Below are positions 34,901-43,000 of a DNA stretch of 64,000 nt, one piece after another. Numbering within the stretch: the first letter of the stretch is position 1; each line of letters starts with the position of its first letter. The notes below the pieces were generated by a model. That model was given only the letters and a program-made list of their open reading frames with translations, was not told the origin of the DNA and made no database searches. The stretch is from Sabellastarte sp. h YS-2021 (lineage: Eukaryota > Annelida > Polychaeta > Sabellida > Sabellidae): NCBI GenBank assembly GCA_964017235.1, contig OZ024936.1, forward strand, positions 50,457,028 to 50,521,027. The letters run 5' to 3'. A program made the translations under genes and the position numbers.

Positions 34901-37237
34901 GTAACTGTAGGCTTTTTATTCCTGAAAGCATTGAGGCATTGCCATGATTCAGATTTCAAATTGTTTATTTTACTCATTTTACTATAAGACTCAAAGCTCT
35001 ATTTCACCCATCCGAACGGCACACTCACAGTCTCTAGCGAAGTCTCATGGATGACCATATATCAATATTCCTGGGGTTCTTTAAACTCTTAAGTGGTCTT
35101 CCGAGCCACTATTTATCTACCTGTATCTGGGATATAATCTTGGTCCACTGTGGTCATAGGCGAGTGTTTTACTCCCACTTGGCGTCATTGCCATGTAGTC
35201 ATTTGTAAAACCATTAGGAAGGCCAATGATGTCTCTGAGACAGTTGGAAGCCATCTTGGGTGGTTTGTGTGAGAGAGTTTGGATAGAACTAGGCCTATGT
35301 TTGGGTATCTTCCAGTAATATGAACGTAGTGTTATATAACCATACATTAAATTGAAATAAAATATAGATTTTACCAAGAACTCGTGGCATTAAGATTGAG
35401 TAGTTTTCTTCTGAATACAAATGAGCATCAGAATGGCATATTCCACAGTATTCCACCTGCATACAACACAAAAATAAAGTAGAAGTTTTATGTCTAAGAA
35501 CACATGTAAAACTGTTTGGGTAGATGACACACTATATAAATGTACATTCGTTTCAAACCATTAATAAAGCAATATATTATGTGATACAAATGTACATGCA
35601 TGTCTCGGTGGCCTAGTGGCTATCAACTTTTGGCACCTTATCATAGGTTGTTACCTATGTTTGGGTTCGAATCACACAGGTGACAGTGCTGGGGGCATGA
35701 CCCAATATGAGCCCTGGTTGTTGAATGGGATGTAAAACCCTAACTTCAATTTTGTCTGATAACTACGAAGATACTCTACCAGGTTACGCATTGCAAATGT
35801 TCATACATGTTTGATAAATACAATGTATAACAATATTACAAGGTAGCTATGTCCACAGCTACAGTATAATATAACAGAGAACATAATCCACACAATTTAC
35901 TGACAGTATGTGTTATCTCCATTGGTAACAATAGATACTTCTCCCTTAGTTATATTATTTTTGAAAAGTGATTTCTTTGAATTTTGTTGGCCTTAGGATC
36001 TGATTTTACACAGAGATTAGGTGCTACAGATATCTGATTACATTATACTGCAAACAGATATATATATATATACAATTTGCAAGGAAATATGTGCGAGTTA
36101 TGTGCAAGTTTTAGCAATGGCAATGTGGCTTCAAAGATTAAAGTTCAAGCAGTAAGAAGCATTTCAAATAAAAAAAGATGATACTTACAGCATAAGTGGT
36201 TTATCAACAGCATCAAGGGACCGTTTATTGTGTGTGCATAAATGAAAATTGATCTTAGCAATGAATACGTTTTGTATGCCTCGCACAAGCTGCGATTTCA
36301 TACAAATAGCAGCTTGTACAAAAAACTGCACAGGTTGTGAAAATGGAATAGTTAAAATAAGATTGACCTTAAGTTAGGAGATTGTTTTCACTATGTGTTA
36401 TAAGTTCAAACTGCTATAAGCATAAAATGTGAAGGTGAACCGGATTAAATTATGAAGATTTTAGACAATACAGGCCAGGCATTTAATCTCTTGCCTTTCA
36501 CTTCTGTGGTCCTGAGTTTGAATCCAAATTATAACAACATGTGAAATCCACAGATGATCTCTCCCGATATGACTTGAGTAAAACCCCCATCATTAGTCCT
36601 TTGGGTGGAATAAATAGAGACAATCTATTTCCGGTAACAGAATTTTTCCGAAAATAAACTGTTTTGAATCTAATGAAAATAAAGACAATCTTTCCTTTTA
36701 TAGAAAAAGTAGGAATGCCAAGCTAATAAACAGAAACATTTAAGTCTCTAATAAAATAACTCGTTTAACTGGTAACCACACAAATTAACATCATCTATAA
36801 TAGCATCACCCCCAAATTTTATATGTTTAAAATATATATTGCTGTCTAATGAGAGCCTACAACAAAATAAAATAATACAATCACCTTTTTTCCCCTGCAT
36901 TCAGCCATTGTTTTAGTCATGTGACTCACAAATACCATTTCCCTCAGAAGCTTGTGAGAGCTTTAGAACTGTTCTCAAAAATAAATGCTCCCAAAATAAT
37001 GGGGAGATATTCGGAAATAGACCATTTCCAAAATTATATATGTATATATATTTCCCAATCTAAGCCGCCCTTTAGTTCTACAGATGTGTAAATAGTAAAA
37101 GTTGTGTAAAGGTGAAAAAAATATATGAAAACAACCTTAACCATCAGCCCTCCTTGTGGCAGTTCAGGCAAGTCAGCAGTCACTGTTTTCAGCTTCTTTG
37201 TTTCTTCACAAACCAACATTTTATTTGTCCTACTCAT
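22849..37237 (-). CDS. Zinc-dependent alcohol dehydrogenase-like gene A (MDR superfamily), 10 exons
   Basis: Predicted NAD(P)-dependent oxidoreductase of alcohols and aldehydes, probably cytosolic (no signal peptide). Exons on the minus strand, in order: 37237-37136, 35456-35375, 32604-32554, 27272-27131, 26402-26242, 25594-25485, 24689-24626, 24295-24177, 23360-23208, 22956-22849. They sum to 1092 bp, 363 residues plus stop. Catalytic-zinc ligands are Cys41 (CGICHSD), His63 (GHE) and Cys156 ([10 protein letters not shown]). Structural-zinc cysteines are 95, 98, 101 and 108. The Rossmann motif GVGGLG is at 188-193. All splice junctions are GT-AG; the exon 7 donor is the weak GTCACT. Paralogue of gene B, head-to-head with it, start codons 2.7 kb apart. 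Introns hold a Harbinger element, a foldback element and several SINEs. Substrate unknown; other zinc-MDR enzymes remain possible. Confidence 0.9.
23208..23360 (-). CDS. Gene A exon 9
   Basis: 153 bp, [20 protein letters not shown] through [17 protein letters not shown]. Acceptor GACAG, donor GTAAAC. Confidence 0.92.
23512..23735 (+). repeat. SINE-like repeat, family A, diverged copy
   Basis: tRNA-like head with A-box-like TGGTACAGTGGATA and B-box-like GGGTTCACTTTC, then the family word GAAAAGTTGGTAGTTA. In gene A intron 8. Confidence 0.6.
23872..24050 (+). repeat. SINE-like repeat, family A, 5'-truncated copy
   Basis: Starts inside the family at GGGCACTTCAAAATGGAAAG, continues TTACTTGCCGATGCCC, CAATATGACCCTGGCTGTTG and ends ACGTAAAACAACAAATAAAT. 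Matches 48880-49022. Confidence 0.72.
24177..24295 (-). CDS. Gene A exon 8
   Basis: 119 bp, includes [20 protein letters not shown]. Same length as gene B exon 8 and the lone copy at 62295. Confidence 0.9.
24626..24689 (-). CDS. Gene A exon 7
   Basis: 64 bp, [20 protein letters not shown]. Acceptor TTTTTAG. The donor reads GTCACT, weak, but it keeps the phase and length of gene B exon 7. Confidence 0.82.
25292..25365. repeat. Near-perfect hairpin in gene A intron 6
   Basis: The 27-nt arms at 25295-25321 and 25336-25362 are reverse complements with one T/C difference (still a G-U pair in RNA). The stem extends to about 33 nt, with a loop of about 8 nt. Arm core: TTCCAGCGAATAATGGACTC. Could be a tiny palindromic MITE or an RNA hairpin. 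Confidence 0.8.
25485..25594 (-). CDS. Gene A exon 6
   Basis: 110 bp, start of the coenzyme domain: [14 protein letters not shown], then strand 2 ending in VDLF with an Asp that would favour NAD. Donor GTGAGT. Confidence 0.92.
25645..25850 (+). repeat. Dispersed repeat resembling a non-LTR 3' end, copy 1
   Basis: Shares TATCTAGAATxTxATCTxG, then TTCTTCC, CCACA and AAAGATCCATTCATTACTTTT, with 43050-43190 and 63450-63810. The layout resembles RTE-like 3' tails in molluscs, recalled from general knowledge. In gene A intron 5. Confidence 0.5.
26242..26402 (-). CDS. Gene A exon 5
   Basis: 161 bp, from [17 protein letters not shown] to the catalytic-zinc Cys in [13 protein letters not shown]. Donor GTAACT. 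Confidence 0.92.
26815..27080 (-). repeat. SINE-like repeat, family C, copy 2
   Basis: Minus-strand head with A-box-like TGGGCTAGTGGATAA and B-box GGGTTTGAACCC, then sequence shared with 401-676 (AAGTGGTCATCCAAGC; GGTTCTTTAGCCTGCCACTA). In gene A intron 4. Confidence 0.7.
27131..27272 (-). CDS. Gene A exon 4
   Basis: 142 bp. Encodes the structural-zinc lobe [14 protein letters not shown] and ends [10 protein letters not shown]. Donor GTAATA. It lies just outside the right-hand neighbour, the Harbinger terminus at 27487. Confidence 0.9.
27487..27860. repeat. Harbinger 1 left terminal and subterminal repeats
   Basis: Terminus TGCCCCTGTTCCACC, then many partial copies of GGACTAAGCCCC, CCTCAGG and TCCTGAGGCC. 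Clustered short repeats in subterminal DNA are commonly transposase or accessory-protein binding sites; here that is inference. Confidence 0.6.
27947..29277 (+). pseudogene. Harbinger transposase (DDE_Tnp_4 / HARBI1-like), inactivated
   Basis: N-terminal Pro-rich segment at 28040-28100; [16 protein letters not shown] at about 28205-28250; helix-turn-helix-like [16 protein letters not shown]; catalytic region with [12 protein letters not shown] (first Asp, 28540-28570), [15 protein letters not shown], then ILADDVF (second Asp, near 28815) and [14 protein letters not shown] (Glu, near 28930). Breaks: a frame change near 28195, another near 28480-28510 with TAG at about 28520, and TGA at about 28792. 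An acidic tail follows near 29090. Such transposases cut at the element ends and need the accessory MADF/Myb protein. Not functional here without recoding; an intron could hide the first frame change. Confidence 0.88.
29366..29755. repeat. ACAAACCCAATGCCCAACAT tandem repeat inside Harbinger 1
   Basis: Irregular copies of about 45 bp built from CACAAATAACAGACAAAC and CCAATGCCAAACATAATTCC. Minus-strand ORFs of 64-134 codons here are repeat artefacts. Pairs in reverse orientation with 29945-30100. Confidence 0.8.
29945..30100. repeat. Inverted partner of the 29366-29755 repeat
   Basis: TTGTTGGTTGGGGGTTATGT and ATTGGGTTTGTC repeat about three times; they are the reverse complement of the CAAACCCAAT / ACATAA words upstream. 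About 190 bp separates the two arms, between the convergent transposase and MADF genes. Confidence 0.75.
30799..31692 (-). CDS. Harbinger accessory MADF/Myb-like DNA-binding protein
   Basis: 297 uninterrupted codons. Residues 1-85 are Lys/Glu/Arg-rich with [15 protein letters not shown] repeats, probably disordered or coiled. Residues about 90-160 form the MADF/Myb-SANT-like domain ([41 protein letters not shown], with spaced Trp residues). A linker of about 90 residues leads to a C-terminal helical segment ([17 protein letters not shown]). In PIF/Harbinger elements this second protein brings the transposase to the nucleus and to the DNA ends. The convergent transposase is broken while this frame is open. 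A degenerate paralogue lies at 47138-47855. Confidence 0.82.
   Translation of the reverse strand: MIFTGVMRKEKGGKRGKKKMEERQEEREKEDGEVEDRTEERTEERTEEGTEEREERIEHRQEGLEVTEEACEEDERCEEESECHSAAKRARVCATFTDSQDNAIVEFVKEHPELYDKEHRRFHDRHRKEALWAEISAELKLQPFDVRRWFESQRTRYGKLSKLQSGQAPREMAKRQSWVYQEMGFLKTHIRRKGANRSSGFEASPNTGRDEELHGSTTDTEHLESSVLRESRSQPTFTSTPVSTDSKILEHFNQMRTLISGFLQQKSDRQPFFDYVASEAEKSLRTSRAGFLENLKQ
31860..32475. repeat. Harbinger 1 right subterminal and terminal repeats
   Basis: Contains TTAGTCCCAGGCCTCCTGG, GGGACTAAGTGTCGC, GCCTGAGGAAGCCTGAGAC and related words on both strands, mirroring the left end, then the terminus GGTGGAACACCCAGA. Confidence 0.6.
32554..32604 (-). CDS. Gene A exon 3
   Basis: 51 bp beginning [10 protein letters not shown]; supplies the zinc-ligand His and Glu. 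Acceptor TTGTAG, donor GTGAGT. The Harbinger element lies in the intron that follows. Confidence 0.9.
32976..33218 (+). repeat. SINE-like repeat, family A, copy in gene A intron 2
   Basis: Head with TGGTAGTATTGTGGGA and B-box-like AGTTCGAATCTTG, then GGAAAAGTTGGTAGTTGC, CTACCCATCGCAATGTAACC and a tail ACACCAAATAAATATATAAA. Confidence 0.72.
33468..34438. mobile_element. Foldback-type element with 21-bp sub-repeats
   Basis: The right arm (about 34178-34438) is around a dozen 21-bp units like GACTTGCTAACTTGTGGGAA. The left arm (about 33468-33738) has the reverse-complement units (GTTCCCACCACTTAGTAACT). The 440-bp middle includes two copies of GACCTCTGAAGGTCACTAA or close variants (33948, 34051). 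Long inverted arms made of short tandem units are the hallmark of foldback elements. The arm ORF (34245) of 7-residue repeats is an artefact. In gene A intron 2. Confidence 0.75.
34452..34609. repeat. 79-bp tandem duplication
   Basis: Two adjacent 79-bp copies, 34452-34530 and 34531-34609, differing at only a few bases. Each holds CTCCATAGATTGTATACTGT and TGCTAAATACTGTATACACT. Confidence 0.9.
34965..35185 (-). repeat. SINE-like repeat, family C, copy 3
   Basis: Shares GACTCAAAGC, CATCCGA, GGATGACCATATATCAA and AAGTGGTCTTCCGAGCCACT with the copies at 401 and 26815. The tRNA-like head on the minus strand is degraded. In gene A intron 2. Confidence 0.6.
35375..35456 (-). CDS. Gene A exon 2
   Basis: 82 bp, residues 35-61: [18 protein letters not shown] and on. 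Carries the first catalytic-zinc Cys. Acceptor GCAG, donor GTAAAA. Confidence 0.9.
35605..35765 (+). repeat. SINE-like repeat, family B, copy in gene A intron 1
   Basis: Good A-box TGGCCTAGTGG and B-box GGGTTCGAATC, then GGTGACAGTGCTGGGGGCAT and ATGAGCCCTGGTTGTTGAAT. Ends TGTAAAACCCTAACTTC. The best-preserved tRNA-like head of the family here. Confidence 0.78.
37136..37237 (-). CDS. Gene A exon 1 (start codon)
   Basis: Codes residues 1-34, from ATG at 37237 to a GT donor at 37135, phase 0. Ends GGLMVK, parallel to GGLVIK in gene B. Confidence 0.85.
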
Positions 37238-37703
37238 GTTTATTTTCTTTTTGGTTATCCTTTATGCACTGTTATTACATTAACAACAGAAATACAGTTT
37301 GACGTTCCCTTGTATTCAAAGTATTCTGTATACAGAGTTCTTGACCCTTCAGTTACTGTAACCTACTGAAACAATGCTTAATTATGTGTCATTGCTACAT
37401 TTGTATAAATGTAAACTATAAATAGAATCTATTTGAAAGTTGGTACTAGTATAAACAATAAAAATAGGTAATAAATTTACATTAAGAGTTGGACCAGTGG
37501 ATAGAGGACGAATTATAAGTCAGACTTTTCAGTATAACCAAGACATGAAGCATGCTGGTTGCACATTATTAACCAGCACAGTAGAAAGTATCAGATAAAC
37601 TTTAGATTCCCTTCAGGTGGTATAAATTAACATAACTAAAACATTTATATATAGTTTTTATTTACTGACCGATCAAAGTCAATGATGTTATAATGTGTCT
37701 TCT

Positions 37704-38380
37704 GGGCCGGTATTCACGAAAGGTCTTAGCCAGGGCTTAGGCTTAAAGTTGAGACTTTTGTCTCAAGTTTCTGCCCCAAAACTGCTGAGACTTTTGTTTT
37801 AGGCTTAGTGTTATTCACAAAGAATTTAAGACTGGTCTTAGGCTTAGCCAAGGGTTCAACTTTAAGACTGGTTGGTAGTGGGCTTAAATTTTGTAAAGAG
37901 GACTTTAGACAAAGATCTCAATCCATAATGCTCAAGTTTTTATTGCTAAAATGTTTATGATGTCATATTTTCCTGATCTGTTTTGTTTTTATGTAATTTT
38001 CTGTAAAAAGAGACTTTAAACTTTTCTCCACTTCAAAATTTGAAATGGCTGTAAATAAAGTATCATTATACAGAATACCTCACTAAAGCAGTCTTTGGGA
38101 GGTTTATATGTGATAACAAGGTTTTCCATTTCAAAACAGCACTTTTCCTTAGATAAAATGCATTAAATGAAGGATATATGTCACCAATAGTATAGTTTGA
38201 ATAGAAAAGAAAGGTCTCATGACACAGAGGGTGGTTATTTGATAATATTGGACTTAGCTAAGTCACCCTTTGTGAATACGGTTTTAAGACAAAACTTTGC
38301 TGAGACAAAAATCTTAACTTTAAGACTGGATTTAAGCCTAAGACCTGGCTAAGTCTAAGACCTTTCATGAATACGGGTCC
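37704..38380 (+). mobile_element. Palindromic MITE, copy 1, between genes A and B
   Basis: 677 bp, non-coding. Termini GGGCCGGTATTCACGAAAGG and CTTTCATGAATACGGGTCC are inverted repeats that continue for about 100 bp through variants of CTTAGGCTTAAAGTTGAGAC. No clear target duplication seen. Copy 2 lies 147 bp further on in the opposite orientation. Confidence 0.82.
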
Positions 38381-38527
38381 TGAAAAGTAAAACACAAAAC
38401 AAGAAATCCAAACAAGAAACTATTATTTAGTACAGTAAAACTGTGTACTTGAAAGTACTCCAGTCATTTCAATAGCTTGCACAATAGATAAGCTTTGTTC
38501 CTAAAGATTTCACAGTGGTATAAATCA

Positions 38528-39100
38528 GGGCTGGTATTCACGAAGGGTCTTAGACTTAGCCAGGTCTTAGTCTTAAATCCAGTCTTAAAGTTAAGCCTTT
38601 TGTCTCAGCTAAGTTTTGTCTTACAAGGGGTGACTTAGCTAAGTCCAAGATTATCAAATAACCACAGTGGTTTTCTGTGTCATGTGACCTTTTTTTTCTA
38701 TTCAAACTATACTAGTGGTGACATATATCCTTCATTTAATGCATTTTATCTAAGGAAAAGTGCTATTTTGAAATGGAAAACCTTGTTCCCACATATAAAC
38801 TTCCAAAGACTGCTTAAGTGAGGTGTTCTGTATAATTAAACTTTATTTACAGCCATTTCAAATTTTGAAGTGGAGAAAGGTTTATGGCGGCCATATTTAA
38901 GTCCTCTTTACAAAAATTAAGCCCACTACCAACCAGTCTTAAAGTTGAGCCCTTGGCTAAGCCTAAGACCTGTCTTAAATTCTTTGTGAATACCACTAAG
39001 CCTAAGACAAAAGTCTTAGCAGTTTTTGGGCAGAAACTTGAGACAAAAGTCTCAACTTTAAGCCTAAGCCCTGACTAAGACCTTTCATGAATACGGGCCC
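38528..39100 (-). mobile_element. Palindromic MITE, copy 2, inverted relative to copy 1
   Basis: 573 bp. Its interior matches the reverse complement of copy 1: TTCATTTAATGCATTTTATC here against AAATGCATTAAATGAAGGAT there; GCTATTTTGAAATGGAAAAC against TTTTCCATTTCAAAACAGC. Termini GGGCTGGTATTCACGAA and TTCATGAATACGGGCCC. Confidence 0.82.
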
Positions 39101-39919
39101 AGGTTCTTACGCTCCAGAGTCTGCCTTTTGGATGAGATTAAGCACTATAAAAGTTGTATTGGAATAAGCATAGAATTAGAAGTATAATTGGAGCAGTCTT
39201 AGATTGCCATCGAAAATATTCAACATACTTAAAAACTTTTGTGGGTATTTGTGTCCCGAGGTGCCTGTGGCTGATCTCTGCAGGCATGGCTGCAACCTGA
39301 TAGTATATCATAGTGCATATAGTGAGAACTGAGAAGAATCCTCTAATGTGCTTAAGGCTGAAAATTGAGAAGAAGTTGTTTCCCAGTGAGCACACACCAG
39401 GTAGAGATACCCATGGTGAAGGGTATGCTAGTTTGAAAAGTCAGGGCTTTAGTTTGTTCCCGAACCCCAAGATAGTCATTGTTTCTTGTGTGAATCAAGT
39501 TTGACAAAAAAGCAAAGATTTTACTATGAAGTTTGCAACAGTTTGGTTGCCATCAAATACTTCTTGAACTCAGCTATGTCAAGAATATTTTTACACACAA
39601 GGGGTTTTTGTCATGCTATATAACTCTTTGTAATCTATTCTGGAGAAAAGTGAAGGTGAGCTCTTGTATTTTGACAATATTAATAATAAAAACTTAATAG
39701 AAAATAAATAAAGATAATTACAACAAATCTAGGTAATCCTCTACATATGGACTCATACATCTACAAGAAACAAATATTTTAGGGGGCAATTATTTTGATC
39801 AGTCGCATCTGTATCTTGCCTCTTCAAGCAGTTCAAGTATTAATACTGGATTGGATGCACAGATTGTGTGTATATTATAGTATTTTTACACACAGCAGCC
39901 AATTTGTACTAGTAAAATA

Positions 39920-40030
39920 ATGGATACAAAGAATCTTACAAATAAGAAACTTGTTGCAGAAAAAACTAAGCAGCTAATAACTGTCAAAGACAAGTATCCA
40001 GATTTACCGTCAGGAGGACTTGTTATAAAG
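39920..40030 (+). CDS. Gene B exon 1 (start codon)
   Basis: 111 bp, residues 1-37, ends SGGLVIK at a GTTAGA donor. Three codons longer than gene A exon 1. Confidence 0.85.
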
Positions 40031-43000
40031 GTTAGAAAATTGATTATACGTATGATATATACAATTATATACTGTTTCTCTGTTACATTGAATGTATCCG
40101 GCAAAAAATAATTGAAGTGGACTGTAACTACAGGAACTTGACAGACTCAAACAGAGAATTGAGAAATTTATTAGTTGATCATTTTATATTTGTAACACAT
40201 TTAACCAAAATACAAAATATCAGGTGTGTAATGCGATTTGTAAGAGCATTTGGGGGCTAAATAATTTGTTCCCAAAAATATAAGTAAAAATAATGTCGTC
40301 AAAATATAAATAAAAAATATTCACATTTTTAGATCAGAATTAGCATGATACTAACCAATGAAACAGAAGTATGACATTAAAATAGTAAGTCCTACAGGTT
40401 ACTTGAAACCAAGTTTTTTAATGAAGCTTTTTTTCGGGGGACCACAAGATGACGTGTTCAAAGTACACATTAACCATACAAAAGTCTTTACTCAAAATTA
40501 AATATTTGTAAACATACAAACTGTATATTTGTACCCTTGGGGTACTTTACATATCTGTGTCCTTACTTACCCTAGAGTACAAATGGGTACAGACAGTAGT
40601 TGGGGAAGAAAATCTATGACAGGCTGGGATTCTATCCAGGGAAGAAGACATAGTCTGAGTTACTTTATGCCACATAAACTCGAAATAAGCTAATATTGAG
40701 AAAAGAGCAATTAAGGGTCAACATAAATCTATTTACGTTACAAACTATATATATAATGTTTATATATTATTTCCCAATGTGACCTTGGCTGTTGAACGGG
40801 GCTAAAAACCTAACTTTGACCTTACATATAAAATTTGAACATGTTATATCATTTTGTACTTTACATACATTCTTCAAGGTAATTGTTTGTGGAATATGTC
40901 ACAGTGATGCACACTTCTATGCAGAAGAAAACTATGCTCCCTATCTGCCAAGAGTATTAGGTATGTCAGTTATTCTGCTTGATTGTTGTTCAGACAGTAA
41001 AATAACGGGAGTAAAGCAATAGCACTTTGAGAACACATCCAGAACCTCAACTATTGCTTTTGAGTGCAATGCAATGACAAAAACATCCCTGGTGTTTTGA
41101 AGTAAATCATGGCTTTTACCCCAGGGGGGTAATCTGGGAGGTTGGGGTAGATTCTGGCGGCCTCCCAGAATCTATCGGGGGATCAAATGAGGGGGGGGGT
41201 ATACTTTCAGAGTTTACACTGGCACCAAAGTGTGATAAAATGTCGGCCTATGCATGAGTTAAAAATTAAAGAATTTTTTTTTTGCGATTAACAATTAAAG
41301 GAACATATTTTTGAAGTGTATAAAACTCAAGCCGCTGTTGACAAAAATAATAATGTTATATGGTTATGGTTGAAATAAATGCTCTTAATATACAAGAATG
41401 TATATTAATAAATGTATAAAAAAAGAAAAAAAACTCATTGTATTTATATTAACATGTTTGTTAAAATGCTCTGGAAGTAATAATAGTAAATAACTAAATA
41501 TTCAAGAGGGCTTAGATGTAATAAGTAATTACTTCTACTAACTCCTTTTCCACAGCAGCAATAGTTGTTTCAGATTAAAACTCTTTGACAAGCTTTGTAA
41601 GCAAAAATAGTAATTACATGTTGTACATAGTATTATATTATGTTAATTTGTTGAATAATATTCACTTATATCTAAAAACATTCACGAAACTAAGGAATGT
41701 TGCAAGCAACTTAAGAATTAGGTTAAAATGGGATTTAAAAAGTTACTTGTGATTGTTTCATAGATACTTGTATACTATATGCATCTGTTGTAACACTATC
41801 ATATTAAGCTATTTATGTTGCTTTATTTTCCCTGTCATTAAGGTCACGAGGCTGCTGGGATAGTTGATCAAGTGTCGGATCAATGTTCTGATAGTGAGTT
41901 CTTACATTTGTATCATTCACTATCTTAAGTATTGTGAAAAGTGGGTTACAACAGTATAACCTTTGATACATTACAAGCCTCTGTAATAAACACCTGAAGT
42001 ACTTACTATATCTGTAGGCCCGTGAGAGGCCAAACCAATATGTTTTTTTTTGTTTTTTTTTTTTTTTTGCAAATGGCAATTTTTACATTTGACAGTTTAA
42101 ATGAACGAAATGCTTAAAGCTGAATACTCACATAGCATGTGACATCAAGATTTTTTACTTCTACATTTATATTTATTTGAAATGGTTAACATTCTATCGT
42201 TCATAGTCACTATCTTGAATTAAAATTCAATTAAAAAGCAAGTACAGTTGATAAGGAAACAACTATACATTGCCCTCTGCCACCCTCAAGCTGCCTGTTG
42301 TAATATCAGTTATTTAGTATTTGTAAAATTAATCAAATTTATATATGTCCACAATGCCATATATTCCTCCTATCGTAAGAGCTAGTTGATTAATAACTTT
42401 GGAGGTTGCCTCAACTTGTCTTAAAAAAACTCTTGGAAAACTGACAAAACATGTGATTTGGCTCCAGTAAAGAGACAGGTTGTGCATGTGACTCTTAGGT
42501 CGAAGTCAGAGTTGGTATTTTACACCCTGTTCAACAGCCAGGGTCATACTAGGACAAGTCCTCAGCACTGTCACCTGTGGGAGTTGAACCCACACAGGGG
42601 TGATAGCCTATGATTAGTTCCCAAATCTGCTAACCACGGAGGACCTCTTTGTTTGGATTCATAAAGAGAAATCTTGTCACCAAGCCCCAATAACTCTTGT
42701 ACAGTAATCAATAGACTTATGACTTATCTTCTTATTGTATTGGGTTACGCGGCTTCATTTTCACTGAAAAATGTTCAAGATTAGTCTGAACACCATAAAG
42801 ATAAGTTATAGAACCATAAATATAAGCCTTGGCGCACTCAAGGGTAAGTTGTAACTCTTAATCAGAAAGGCGTTCTTTGCTCCCGATCTGGTAGTACAAA
42901 TAAAAGGATAAATTATGCTTGAGACTACATAATCAGGGCTATCAGGAGGTAAACTCATAAGAGTAGAACTGGTATATTAACAAACACGAAATTACTTATA

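Larger units (their letters stand above)
37238..39919. other. Shared 5' intergenic region of genes A and B
   Basis: Holds the upstream DNA of both divergent ADH-like genes. 1397 bp of it is the inverted MITE pair with its spacer. About 470 bp upstream of gene A and 820 bp upstream of gene B are non-repetitive, AT-rich, with no convincing TATA box or CpG cluster. The true 5' ends (UTR exons) are not known. Confidence 0.5.

Noticed and set aside
35605..35680. A possible tRNA gene (good A and B boxes), as also at 48838 and 49497
   Set aside because: The acceptor and anticodon stems do not close and the sequence continues into a shared SINE body; these are SINE heads.
36465..36620. A further SINE-like segment with GAGTTTGAATCC
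   Set aside because: Only a B-box-like word; no body shared with families A, B or C.
41105..41215. G-rich tract as a regulatory or quadruplex site
   Set aside because: Runs of G, including about nine at 41205, are present, but the spacing is irregular and there is no supporting context inside gene B intron 2.
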